NCBI RefSeq assembly: GCF_048569485.1
Contig: NC_134355.1
Location: 560,473,642-560,537,641, forward strand
From: Anomaloglossus baeobatrachus
Lineage: Eukaryota; Chordata; Amphibia; Anura; Aromobatidae
Direction: 5' to 3'
Length of the DNA stretch: 64,000 nt
A model generated the notes under the pieces. That model worked only from the letters and a program-made list of their open reading frames with translations. It was not told where the DNA came from and ran no database searches. The translations under genes and the position numbers were made by a program. Below, one piece after another: positions 12,201 through 22,474 of the stretch. The stretch's first letter is position 1. Every line of letters begins with the position of its first letter.

Positions 12201-14487
12201 TGCCCCTTCTCCCCGGAGCCCCTTGGAGAATGGATAAAGACAATAACAAGACTTACCGCTGGTAACGTCCTGTCTGGATGTTGTCTGTGAAGGAGCAGTA
12301 ACTCTGCGAACTATTGGATGTCCACTGAAAACATCATGGGTCCGCTAGAAAAGTCTTAAAGGAGACCTGTGTGCTCAGAGAGGAGAAGAGAACTATCCGT
12401 GCTCTTATGGTCTGACTCACCGTTTCTTCCCGGCTAATCGCCATGCGCCGAACCTCGGCGCCTGCTCGGAATCCAGCAGAGGTGGTTCGTCTGGGTCATC
12501 ACCAGAGAGGTCGGAAGGCTTCTGGTCGAGCGGGAGCTTTTGACCTGGGAATGAAGGAAAAACCAGGGGGAGGCACCGAAGGTGAGACCTGGCGGGTCCG
12601 CTTCGAGCAGCGGATGAGGTCCCTGGTACGGGACTCACCTCCCCCGATGCGTGCCGGAGAGAAAGGACTGTCCGTACCTTTAAGGCTTGACTCACCATCC
12701 TTACCAGGCTATTAGTCCTGCGCCAAACATCCGGGTCCTCCTGCTCGAAGTCCAGCAGAGGTGGAACGCCTGGGCCATCCCCCAGAGGTCGAAAGGCTAC
12801 CAGAGGAGAGGCAGTCTGGACCTGGGGATTAAGGTGAAACCTGGGGGCGCAGACGACGAGACCTGGCGGGTCCGCCTTGGGCAGAGGAAAAGGTCCCTGG
12901 CACGGGACTCATCTCCCCGGGGGGATTGCGCCAGTCTTGCGGATGGTACGACAGAGCGTCGGCCGGGGACGCAGCGCATGCGCACCCACCCGAGGGACGT
13001 CAGCGAGGGGATGTAGGGCCTGAGACAGGGCGCTAACTCGCCGGCAGGGGCAGGATACAGGGGCGTGCAGTGCCAGGGGCTGCGGTAGCTGTAAAACACT
13101 AATGTAACCTCATTTGGGGTAATTCACAACTGAGGGAACAGCCATACTAACTGTACCTCTGATGCTAACCAAGAACCCGAATAAGTGCTCGTAAGAGTTA
13201 ATAAATATATATAAATCTACATTTACATATTGAAATAAACTGAGCCCAGATAAAAGAAAAAACAAAAACAACCACTATCGTTAAATGAAGGTGGCTAATT
13301 TTGGTCAACTTTTCCCCCGATATGAGGGTTGCTGCAGCCTCAGCAATCCGCAGAACAGGGGACTGCTATAATCCCTCTTTTCTTCTTTTTTTTTTTTTTT
13401 TTAAATGGATGCTGAGGAGGCTGGAGGCGGGCCGAGGAGAGCGGGAAAAAACCTCCACCGCCCCCCCTGTGATGCCTGGGGCTGGGAGGAGGGTGGAGAC
13501 CGTGCGTCCAGCGGCCAATAGCGCTGCGGCAGGAGGCGGGCCTAGGACGCCGGGGACAGGGCCGAAGCCGGGACCTAAATTTTGGAGCTGCTCGTGCAGG
13601 GAAGATACAGACCGGCTGTCCTGCCAGCGAACGTTGGCGGCGGCGCAGCCACGATGACCGGATGCCGGCAGGGAGCTCTGCGTGCATGCCGCTGCACTCT
13701 GTCGCCCGATGCGGCCCGGGGCGTCCGGTGACTAGGCCCAGACCGGGGCCTAAATTTCGCCGCCGCCCGAGGAGGGGGAAGGTAGGAGAGGGTGTCCTAC
13801 CTGGTCAGCGGCGTCGCCCCTGTCCAGTGTCCAGGCGTGGAGCTCTGCACCTGTTCCTGTGTGCTCCGCACCCTGGAGGAAAGGCTGCGGCACCAGGGAG
13901 AAGAATGAGGAAGGCAGGGAGGTGGACGCCAGTGGGGGGTGGGAGCCCCCTGTAAACGTAGCAGCGCTGCGGGCCCCAGCATACATCCAGACGCGCTGCG
14001 GAGGTCCAGTCCCTGCTGTATGCCCCTTACACCCTTTGGGGTGATACCGCAGGGTGAATAGGGGTTGCCCAGGAAGGTTCTGCCCCGCGTGCCGACCCGG
14101 GAGTGGTACCACGGAAATTGGACGGGGGAGAGGGCCCGACGTCTCAAGCCTCTGCGACCCTGGGGAGTGGTACCCACACGGGCTGCGAGAGCTGAGGTAG
14201 AGAAACGATACCTGTAGAGACAGAAGTACAACAGGGATGAGAGCGACGAGCGTCGCCGAGAAAAAAATTTAAAAAAAAAATACGCAAAAAATCAAGTGGC
14301 TGAAGGGGGCCCAGCCGGCCCACATCAGCCTCCTACGACACTAAGCAAAAACTGATTGAGTCCGCCTCCGGCTCAGGGGTTATACTGCTGGGGAGGAGCT
14401 AACTTTTTATGTCTACTTAGTGTCAGCCTCCTAGTGACAGCAGCATAACCCATGGTCCTGTGTCCCCCAATGAAACGATGGAGAAAT

Positions 14488-14735
14488 AACATTTTTGTGG
14501 GAAAAAGTGAAAAAAATTCAACTTATTGAATGTGATTTTGAGTACTTTGAGAAGCCTATGTGACAGAAAATGCCCAAAAGTGACACCATTCTAATAACTG
14601 CACTCCTCAAAGTTACTTGTAATGTGATGTGGTCGCTAAAAAACAAAAATGGTTTTGTAAATTTTGTTTGAAAAATGAGAAATTACTTAAAGTTTTAATC
14701 CTTCCAACTTTCTAACAAGAAAAAAATTATTTCAC
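14488..14735 (+). repeat. Old interspersed repeat, second part
   Basis: Resumes the repeat cut at 8857: 'GGGGCTAAAAGAA' before the DIRS element joins 'ACATTTTTGTGG' after it, the continuous order expected of this family. Non-coding and AT-rich. Confidence 0.6.
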
Positions 14736-14960
14736 AAAAGGTACTTTACAGTTATAGCAGTCAGACTGTGGAATGCCCTACCACAAGAGGTAGTAATGGC
14801 AGATACTATAACAGCTTTTATATCAGGGCTGGATGATTTCTTCAGTACACACAACATTGTTGGTTATAAGTGACTTAGGAACAAAATGTATAATTGGTGG
14901 AGGAAGGTTGAACTGGATGGACCTAGGTCTTTTTTCAACTTATGTAACTATGTACTGATG
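14736..14960 (+). mobile_element. 3' end of a CR1/L2-like LINE
   Basis: Matches the last part of the longer copy at 25380-26120: 'CAGTCAGACTGTGGAATGCC', the 'GATGATTTC' phrase and 'GGAGGAAGGTTGAACT', ending in an ACTATGTA tail. Only the reverse-transcriptase protein's C-terminal codons and the 3' UTR remain. 5' truncation is normal for these LINEs. Confidence 0.75.
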
Positions 14961-15281
14961 TAAAAGTAGACATGTGGAAAATGTTATTAACTAACGTATT
15001 TTGTGTGGTATACTTATCTGGTTTAACCGCATATTAATTCAAGGATTAACAATTGTGTGATTCTCAAAAATTTTTTGACATTTTTATATTTTCATAACTA
15101 ACAAATATTATCAACCCCAAATTTACGAATACCATGAAATACAATGTGTAACAAAAAACAGTTTCAGAATCACTGGGATATGTTGAAGGGTTCCAAAATT
15201 ATTACTACATAAAGTGACACTGGTCAGATTTGGAGAATGAGGCTCCAATGTCAAATATGGCTGGGTCCTTAAGGGATTAAA
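14961..15281 (+). repeat. Old interspersed repeat, third and last part
   Basis: AT-rich non-coding sequence ending in 'GGTCCTTAAGGGATTAAA', a form commonly seen at the end of this amphibian repeat type. It follows the LINE tail, which therefore inserted into the repeat. Confidence 0.5.
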
Positions 15282-16390
15282 GCAAGTATGTGGGTTTGGT
15301 CTGCCTGTCAAAAGACAGCCGATCGGCGGCCCTATAGTGGCGCTGGTGGGTCCGTGTAAGCGCACCTTTAGAAAGGATTGTTAGGTCATGTAACTCGACT
15401 GAAAAATGAAACGTGAAACAAATGGCTGTAAATATGGATGCAATTGTATGACAATACTTTTGCATCCATGTTCTATAGATTGCAATATTATAAAATCATT
15501 AGTTTTCTTCAAATGAGGAAAGAACATTAGAGCATGTTGCTTTGCATACTGAAAAAATCTGATATGTGCACAAACGTTTGTCAAATCAGTATCAGGTTTG
15601 ACATATGTGCACAATCGTTTCTGTTTTGATCTCTTTAACTGTTGCATTCTATGTAAATACAAATGCAGACTTTATTTTGTAGAGTAAAAGCTGATTAATC
15701 AAGAACACCACAAACGTTCTCTAGTCAGCAACTGCTTATAAAAAAAAATCAACAGGTAGGATAAGCTCACTTGATTAATAACAGAACACATGCAATTTTT
15801 TTTAAAAAATGTTTTATTATAAAAACAAAATAAAAACACAAAAGCGCCTGGTCTGACTGCAAAACGTAACACGCACTATAGAGCCCAATCTTCTTTGGTG
15901 CAGCGCTGACAGCTGTCGATCCCTCACCTGGAGGTCCGGCCTGACTGCTGCCGCCTGAGCTGGTAACATGTTATGTACACGGTGCTCTGATTACTGCTGC
16001 GGGACGTGGTCGTTTCCAGGTAAGGCTCTATAATCCTGAAATAAACTGTTCTGCACCCATCTTGTCCTGACGCATAGACTGGTGGGACAGCCCACATACA
16101 CAAGATGCTTTAGAGTCTCAAAGTTAAAAAAACAAAACAAAAATAAAAAGACTGAGAAATTGCTTAACGAGCTTTTTGATTTGGCTGGCGCTTTCCTATC
16201 CATCTCTAAGCTACATAATAATTGATAAATTTTACCATTTCAAACTCTTCTTGCAGATGCAGTGACGAAACAGCAGCTGAGACGTATCTGTGGTCATCAA
16301 ATTAGAGAGGTTTGTTTCTTTATCTCCCACGTACTAATCTGTTTTGCCTGTGCCAGTTCATAGGAGCATGACAGCGTAAAAATCTGCAGG
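15282..16390. other. Unassigned non-coding stretch
   Basis: AT-rich with no repeat ends or coding frames I can support. An isolated splice-like context (TTCTTGCAG near 16256, followed by an open stretch to a GTTTGT) occurs on the plus strand but has no partner. Confidence 0.4.
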
Positions 16391-16590
16391 TCATTCAAGC
16401 ATTGGAGCTAATAAAACTGACACGGATGAGGACTCTTGTGCTACATTTTCCAATATTGGGGCCAGCACTGGGCCAGCTTGAGTCATGAGTTGTGATGAGA
16501 TGATCTGAGTGATTTCTTTGAGATTGGTAGCAGAGGTGGCATTCTGGTGCTCTGCCTGTCCACGTATTAGACAGTCCAAACGTCACTGTA
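16391..16590 (-). pseudogene. Short protein remnant, possibly from a Harbinger-type element
   Basis: The minus strand has a frame of about 60 codons with protein-like composition (QAEHQNATSATNLKEITQII, then LMTQAGPVLAPILENVAQES) ending at 16391. The wording resembles the C-terminal part of Myb-like accessory proteins of Harbinger transposons or related domesticated genes, but this is recalled resemblance only. A good splice-acceptor-like TTTTTCCCTCTGCCTACAG precedes it. The phase does not fit the neighbouring host exons, so I treat it as a repeat-derived fragment. Confidence 0.3.
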
Positions 16591-17010
16591 GGCAGAGGGA
16601 AAAATGGTCTCGCAGATCTTTGGCTTAATAGAAAAAGGAATGCGACCCCAATGGACCTCAGTGGAGGAGGCCAGTGGTAGAGTTTCTCCTTTGGTCACTC
16701 TGTGACGGAATTACATGGCCGATGCCAGCTGTGCCTTTACAAACTGACAGAAGTTGCAGGGTCCCATGAAGTTGGGGAGAGGGGCAGACGAGCTCAGTGC
16801 CTCACATGGGGCCATGTGATTTATGGATCCATCCCCAAGCAGTGGCTAGTGTTTCTGTGTCTGTGAAAAGATGAAGAACAGTCATTATATATACAGTATG
16901 GGGGATTATATGTATACACGTATGTGTATATGTGTACATATATATATAACTATTATAATTCTCTTCATAGTAATTGAGACTCTGTGTGATGATTTTGACA
17001 AGTCAAAGCA
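16591..17010. other. Unassigned stretch with short TA-rich microsatellite
   Basis: No supported gene. A short alternating TATATAC/GTATAC run lies at about 16890-16950. Confidence 0.4.
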
Positions 17011-17019
17011 TTGTAGACT

Positions 17020-17420
17020 AAAGCTCGCTTTACACGCTGCAATGTATCTTACGATGTGTCGGCGGGTTCACGTGGTAAGTGACGCACATCCGGTATCGTA
17101 AGTTACATTGCAGTGTGTGACACCCTGGGAACGATGAACAGATCTCACCAGCCTCCCGCAGCTCCGGGCCCACAATCCGGAAGAAAGGAGGTGGGCGGGA
17201 TTGTTTACGTCCCGCTCATCTCCGCCCCTCCGCTTCTATTGGCCGGCTGCCGCGTGACGTCGCTGTGACGCCAAACGTCCCTCCCACTCCAGGAAGTGGA
17301 CGTTCGCCGCCCACATCGAGGTCGTATGGACGGGTAAGTACGTGTGACGGGAAATAATCGTTTGTGCGACACAGTCAACAAATTGAACGTGCCACGTTGT
17401 GAACGCAATACAGTCAATAT
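17020..17420. mobile_element. Degenerate MITE related to the one at 33516-34095
   Basis: Shares the internal phrases GGAGGTGGGCGGGAT, TTTACGTCCCGCTCATCTCC and CTTCTATTGGCCG with the complete MITE at 33516-34095, plus a TTTACACGCTGCAATGTA-type left end. The right inverted end is not clearly preserved. Confidence 0.6.
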
Positions 17421-17915
17421 AATGCAGCCATATTAAACAATTCTTGTTATCTTGGGAAGGCAGCATGGCCGTGCCACTGGCCCAAATTAAGCACTCTCTC
17501 ATGCAAATAGTAGAGGTTGCTTTCCATCTAGGAGAAGGGCAAGGAGACCTTAGATCGGATCCAGCCAGCTTCAGAGCGGTATGGGCAGGCTGTAAAGCGT
17601 AGAACCAGCTAGCGCTGCTCGCTCCTTACTGAGGTACCCCACCATTCTGAGACTGTATGGTGGCTGGTAACCATGGCAATGAGCTGTAAACAATAGAACT
17701 AAAAATCATAAGTTGTGGAAAATGAAGGATTTTTGATAAACAGTAAATTGTCCACTTTTCAATGTAACCATGACCTTGAGTAAACTCTTATAGCCACGTA
17801 TAATCATACAGCTGAATTTACAGTTTACATTTCATTGTCTTTTCCTGCTGTAATACTTTGCAGTGAAAAAAATCTAATGCATTGGTGTAAAAAATAAGCA
17901 GAAAAATATTCTACT
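17421..17915. other. Unassigned non-coding stretch
   Basis: No repeat boundary, RNA gene or exon that I can support. Confidence 0.35.
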
Positions 17916-17918
17916 TAA

Positions 17919-18266
17919 GCCTATGTTCACACATTGCATCTTTTTTTTTCACCACAAAGATGCAGCGTTTTTGTCCCAAAAACCGCATGCGTTTTTTTTT
18001 CTGCGTTTTTACCGCATTTTCCCAATTCGTTTTTTAAGTCAAATCTATGGACTGGAAGGGTGCAAAAACGCTGGAAAAAAAACGCAAAATGAATTCACAT
18101 GCTGCATCTTCAAAAACACAGCCAAAAAAAGATGCACAGTCTGGACAGCAAAATAGAAATCTCATAGACTTTGCTGGGGGAAGGAAATGCATGCAGTTAC
18201 GTGCATCTTTGTGACCTAAAAAATGCACCAACAATGCAGTAAAAGATGCAGTGTGTAAACATAGCC
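17919..18266. mobile_element. Harbinger-type MITE flanked by TAA
   Basis: The left end GCCTATGTTCACACATTGCA and the right end TGTGTAAACATAGCC are inverted copies. TAA flanks it at 17916-17918 and 18267-18269. The interior is rich in imperfect inverted copies of 'GATGCAG' and 'AAAACGC'. A 3-bp TWA duplication is typical of PIF/Harbinger elements. Confidence 0.75.
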
Positions 18267-18444
18267 TAAAGCTTTAACCCGTTGCTGCTCACTTTCACAC
18301 AGGAGGTTAGTAGAGCCAGATTACACCTTTTAAACAAAGAAAAAAATATATATAATATATAAAAGGTTATGTTTAAATGCAGTACAGAATAGTCGACTTC
18401 CCACAAACCTCAATCAATGGTTAAAAGGGGTTGTCCAGGACTTT

Positions 18445-18790
18445 AAAGGGAATCTGTCACCAGGTTTTTGCTACCCCATCTGAGAGCAGCATAATGTAGA
18501 GACAGAGATCCTGATTCCAGCGATGTGTCACTTACTGGGCTGTTTGCTGTCATTTTGATAAAATCAATGTTTTCTCTGCTGCAGTTATAAAGAGCTTATG
18601 AATATACTGGACTACCTGCAGCACGCCAAGTAGTCCTCCAATGATAATCTACTGCTGATTATACAGTGATTTTATCAAAACTACACTAACCAGAGCAGTA
18701 AGTGAAACACCGCTGGAATCAGGATCCCTGCCCCTACATTTTGCTGGTCTCAGATTAGGTGACAAAAACCTGGTGACAAATTCTTTTAAC
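18445..18790. mobile_element. Inverted-end MITE (GGGAATCTGTCACCAGG family)
   Basis: Starts AAAGGGAATCTGTCACCAGG and ends with the reverse complement phrase CCTGGTGACAAATTCTTTTAA. The interior is also self-complementary (TCTGAGAGCAGCA against CTGGTCTCAGAT). This is a common amphibian repeat type and non-coding. Confidence 0.7.
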
Positions 18791-19150
18791 TGTGATGACC
18801 TATCCTCAGGATAGATAATCAATGTCTGATCGGTAGATGTGCGACACCCAGCACCCCTGCCGATCAGCCGTTCTCAGTGTTGCTGGCCGTAACTACTTAG
18901 TTGCAGAGCTTCACAGCACAACTCCATCAACTATATAGTGACCACGGCCAGATGCTGCATAAGCACCCCCTCTTCAAATCAATTGGGGCAGTACCTGGCT
19001 ATGTCCGCTATTCTGTTGATGGAGCTGTGCTGTGCAGTTCTGCAACTGAGTAGTTCTGGCCAGCGGTGGCACACAGGAACAGGTGAGCAGTGGGGGGGGG
19101 GGGCTGGGTCAACCATTGATGACCTATCCATGGATCTTGAACTCCTGGAC
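18791..19150. mobile_element. Inverted-end MITE (GATGACCTATCC family)
   Basis: GATGACCTATCC occurs near both ends (about 18794 and 19117), with ATCCTCAGGATAG at the left. The interior carries GATCGG and CAGCACCCC phrases typical of this family and a G-run at about 19091-19103. It directly abuts the MITE before it. Boundaries are approximate. Confidence 0.5.
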
Positions 19151-19158
19151 AAAATCTT

Positions 19159-19548
19159 TAAAGGGAATCGGTCAGTAGGTTTTTACTATGTACGCTGAGG
19201 ACAGCATGCCTCTTTTTTCTGTGTGTATGTACAATTCTTTACTAAAATTAATGGCTTTATTATTCTGTGATTACCATTGCTAGGTCTAGCTGGCTACTGG
19301 CAGTCCGACACTCCTCCTGCTGTGATTGACACCTCATAGTCAATGCACACTCTCTATTGAGAGCCTGGTGTGGGCAGAGGCAGCTCCTAGCTCTGCTACA
19401 TGCTTAAATCTTAATTCTTTGATTATATGAGAACGGCTGTAACCAGTAATCTATGTGATACACCGCTGGATTCAGAATCTCCTTGCCTACATTATACTGC
19501 TGTCAGATGAGGTAGCAAATACCTACTCACAGATTCCCTTTAGAGAGA
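19159..19548. mobile_element. Inverted-end MITE related to 18445-18790
   Basis: Begins AAAGGGAATCGGTCAGTAGG and ends CCTACTCACAGATTCCCTTT, an imperfect inverted pair. The interior has the family's AGCATGCC and CTGTCAGATGAGGTAGCAAA phrases. Non-coding. Confidence 0.65.
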
Positions 19549-19767
19549 AATTGCATCTCACTGTTTATTTTTTCCAGTTTTTATGTGTGATAGTATTTTC
19601 ATTAAAAACATGAATGGGACACACTGCTACTGCTACATGTGAATATACTAGAAGACAAAAACTTACAAACAGACCTCAGTTTAAAAAAAATTATTATTTT
19701 GCAGTAATTGGGCATAATCTCAAGTATGAGATTATGACTGGAGTCATCGTGGACCAGATTTTCTTCT

Positions 19768-20023
19768 AGCACCAAGTCCATAGGAAATCTTCATTAAAAA
19801 TTCATCTTTTAATTATCAAAACTTATAAAAATCCATGTTAGCAATTGCCCCAACAGAGGACGCGTTTCGAACGACAAAGTTCTTAATCCGTCTCTAATCA
19901 ACAGTAAAGAACTTTGTCGTTCGAAACGCGTCCTCTGTTGGGGCAATTGCTAACATGGATTTTTATAAGTTTTGATAATTAAAAGATGAATTTTTAATGA
20001 AGATTTCCTATGGACTTGGTGCT
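19768..20023. repeat. Perfect palindrome: two 117-bp arms, 22-nt loop
   Basis: The left arm 19768-19884 and right arm 19907-20023 read as perfect reverse complements around the loop 19885-19906. The arms contain ACGCGTTTCGA. Read on the appropriate strand, a short stem GAAC/GTTC leads into CGAAACGCGTC, reminiscent of part of a hammerhead ribozyme core. It is non-coding. Perfect arms suggest a recent fold-back event or ongoing gene conversion. Confidence 0.9.
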
Positions 20024-20184
20024 GGAATTTTTTCTATACATATGAAATGAGTTCTGCTACCTTCCTTTCCGTGCACAGTCCTGGATAAGCAATCTCTGGC
20101 AGCAAGCAGGTGAGCGGGACAAAGTGAAGTTGTGTTTGTCAGATTTTCTTCTAGTATACTCAGGTGCACCACCTCTTGACAAAA

Positions 20185-20400
20185 AACCAACCACCAGGAT
20201 TTTGCTATATGAAGTAAAGGCAGTGCCATACAGGCACTACGATGCTGAATCCAGGCATGCCTTTTGTTGAAAGATCAGATACTTAATTACAGATATTTCA
20301 GTGTCCGATCTTTCCATAAAAGTTATGCTTGGATTCAGCATCCTACTTCCAGTATGGAACTACCTTTACTTCATATAGTAAAATCCTGGTGGTTGGTTCC
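20185..20400. mobile_element. Palindromic MITE
   Basis: The left half starts AACCAACCACCAGGATTTTG and the right half ends with its complement, CCTGGTGGTTGGTT. The interior phrases GATGCTGAATCCAGGCAT and GCTTGGATTCAGCATC are also paired. It lies just upstream, in plus coordinates, of the small host exon at 20436. Confidence 0.75.
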
Positions 20401-20435
20401 CTTTAAATAATGGCTGTCGAGCTCCAGTGACTTAC

Positions 20436-20473
20436 CAGATCTGATCTTCAAGGTTTGCTTGGGACTCTCTTTT
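20436..20473 (-). CDS. Probable 38-nt internal exon of the host gene
   Basis: On the minus strand a pyrimidine-rich stretch and TTTTGTTTTAG precede 38 bases, followed by a strong donor, CTG|GTAAGT. The previous exon (27308-27384) ends on a complete codon, and here that phase reads KRESQANLEDQI, open throughout, leaving two bases for the next exon. Microexons this small can arise by chance. The splice sites are good and the frame agrees, but no domain is recognisable. The next downstream exon was not found in the remaining 20 kb. Confidence 0.5.
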
Positions 20474-20912
20474 CTAAAACAAAATAAAAAATGTAATTTG
20501 AGTGATCTCCTGTACTGTAAGCCACATGAATTCATGCTTATAGTTTTATTAGAGAAGTTGTTCCCACTTCACTCAAAGTAACGGGAGGTTTTCTATGATC
20601 ACCGTCTGAGCAATTTTTTGTTTTCTTTAAATACAAAATCCCGATTCATCAAAGTGTTTACGCCAGAAAACTGATGTAAAAAAAACTTTGAATGTTATTA
20701 TTTCTCTGTCCTGGGGATTTGCAGCTTTATCATTTCCTTCTTTGACCAGTTTGAAGAGATATTAAAAATGTAATCAACATAGAATCTTCGACCTAAAAAC
20801 ATGATATGCCTTAAAATTAAGTCAGGTACGGTCATCCATCATTAATACATCCTGACCAAATTGCATTAATTTCAGGTAAAGAGATAGACATCATCATTCA
20901 ACAGTTATTCTT
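20474..20912. other. Unassigned intronic stretch
   Basis: AT-rich sequence upstream, in gene sense, of the small exon. No repeat or gene signal that I can support. Confidence 0.35.
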
Positions 20913-21245
20913 AAAAGGGTTATCCGGTCCAAATCCATAAGTCTGCAATCACACTATGTGACTATCGAAACTGAGCTGGGAACGGCGGTCACGTAGCCAA
21001 GACTATGTGATCCGACTAGAGGGGCACGGCATCCCTGAATACACTTTCCATGAGCAAGGCCACTCCTGTCTAGACAGATTCAGCTGGGAGTCTGCATATC
21101 GCGTAGTCACGGCCACGTAACGGCCATTCCTGGTTCTGAAATCGGCAAATCCTCATAGAACAGAGTGCGTACGATGTGAGGATTCATAAGTCTGCAGTCA
21201 CATACAATGACTCCAGACTTGTGGATTTAGACCAGACAACCCCTT
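20913..21245. mobile_element. Inverted-end MITE (AAGGGGTTGTCTGG family)
   Basis: The left end AAAAGGGTTATCCGGTCCAA and the right end GGATTTAGACCAGACAACCC are an imperfect inverted pair. Inner phrases ATAAGTCTGCAATCACA and ATAAGTCTGCAGTCACA are repeated. It abuts the next MITE. Confidence 0.6.
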
Positions 21246-21248
21246 TAA

Positions 21249-21562
21249 GGCCCTGTGCGCACCGCGGTTTGCCGCCGTTTTGCCGCAGGTTGTTCCATGC
21301 AGTTTTTTTTAACATTATCTATGGCAAAAACCGCAGGTACCTGTGGAAAAGAAGTGACATACACGTTAATTCTGCAGCGGAAATTCCGCGGCAAAAGACG
21401 CAGGGACAAAAAAAAAAAACGAAGTGTGCACACAGCATTTTTTAATCCCCATAGGTTTTGCTGGGGAATGTATGCAGAAAGGTTATAAACATTTTCTGCA
21501 GCATTCCTTCAGAGAAATACGAGGCAATTCCGCGGTAAAATCCGCAGCGTGCACACAGGGCC
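21249..21562. mobile_element. Harbinger-type MITE flanked by TAA
   Basis: The left end GGCCCTGTGCGCAC is matched by GTGCACACAGGGCC at the right. TAA flanks at 21246-21248 and 21563-21565. The interior is built of CCGCGG, CCGCAG and GCGGTAAAATCCGCAG phrases in both orientations. Non-coding. Confidence 0.8.
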
Positions 21563-21760
21563 TAATACAGCAGCTGCAAGTGATTATCTCTCTCCCGGTT
21601 TTGTTACGTTCTTGGATGTATGTAAAGCTTTTAACTTTGTCGATTGGTAATATTTTCATTCACTACTATCGTAACTCAAGTTTGGTCCCAATTTTTGCAC
21701 TTGCGTTCAACTACTACACGATTTGAACTAACTTGGATGTGTCACAACCTTTTCCCTTAA

Positions 21761-22474
21761 GGTGGTGTCACACATAGCGACGTCAACAACGACGTCGCTG
21801 CAAAGTCACCATTTTCTGTGACGTAGCAGCGACGTCCCGTCGCTGTCGCTGTGTGTGACATCCAGCAACGACCTGGCCCCTGCTTTGAGGTCGCCGGTCG
21901 TTGCTGAATGTCCTGCTTCATTTTTTGGACGTTGCTCTCCCGCTGTGAAGCACACATCGCTGTGTGTAAGAGCGAGAGAGCGACGAACTGAATCGAGCAG
22001 GGAGCAGGGAGCCGGCGTCTGGCAGCCTGCAGTAAGCTGTAACCACGGTAAACATCGAGTAACCAAGAAGCCCTTTCCTTGGTTACCCGATATTTACATT
22101 AGTTACTAGCACCGCCGCTCTCATGCTGCCAGTGCCGTCTCCCTGCTCACGTAGCTGGAGTACACATCGGGTAATTAACCCGATGTGTACTCTGGCTAGG
22201 AGTGCAGGGAACAGGGAGCCGGCACAGGCAGCGTGAGAGCGGCGGACGCTAGTAACTAAGGTAAATATCGGGTAACCAAGAGAAGTGCTTTCCTTGGTTA
22301 CCCGATATTTACCTTAGTTACGCTCCCACGCATCGCTGCTGGCTGGGGGCTGGTCACTGGTGAGAGCTGCCTGTTTGACAGCTCACCAGCGACCATGTAA
22401 CGACGCAGCAGCGATCCTGATAAGGTCAGATCACTGGTTGTGATCGCTGCTGCGTCGCTATGTGTGACACCACC
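21761..22474. mobile_element. Long-inverted-repeat MITE (GGTGGTGTCACAC family)
   Basis: The left end GGTGGTGTCACACATAGCGA and the right end TCGCTATGTGTGACACCACC match as inverted repeats. The inside holds many short palindromic GCGACG/CGTCGC blocks. The TAAATATCGGGTAACCAAG phrase and its complement occur near 22261 and 22290. A second copy in the opposite orientation is at 28353-28838. No reliable target duplication. Confidence 0.8.

Larger units (their letters stand above)
8858..14487 (-). mobile_element. Old DIRS-type tyrosine-recombinase retroelement (fossil)
   Basis: A minus-strand element of the DIRS order. Near-terminal inverted repeats lie at about 8896-9030 and 14340-14470. An internal complementary region at about 9180-9275 repeats both outer ends back to back, the diagnostic DIRS layout. 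Decayed coding traces are recognisable: an RNase H-like segment near 10700-11000 (VACIIHQGG and ISAVHIP resemble the younger copies' VAYINHQGG and ISAVHIP) and a recombinase segment near 10000-10150 (RPLETWDLN against RPLEPWDLN). It is heavily broken, with many breaks throughout, and is clearly much older than the two copies at 39.7 and 50.7 kb. It splits an older repeat. Confidence 0.85.

Noticed and set aside
9000-14230. Many short frames in the old DIRS element as independent genes
   Set aside because: Those with similarity match DIRS proteins in decayed form; the rest are chance frames in GC-rich DNA.
16256-16310. Plus-strand exon candidate after TTCTTGCAG
   Set aside because: No partner exon in phase, weak donor, and the host exons are all on the minus strand.
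16391-16590. Continuation exon of the EGF gene
   Set aside because: The phase required after the 20436-20473 exon meets a stop within six codons.
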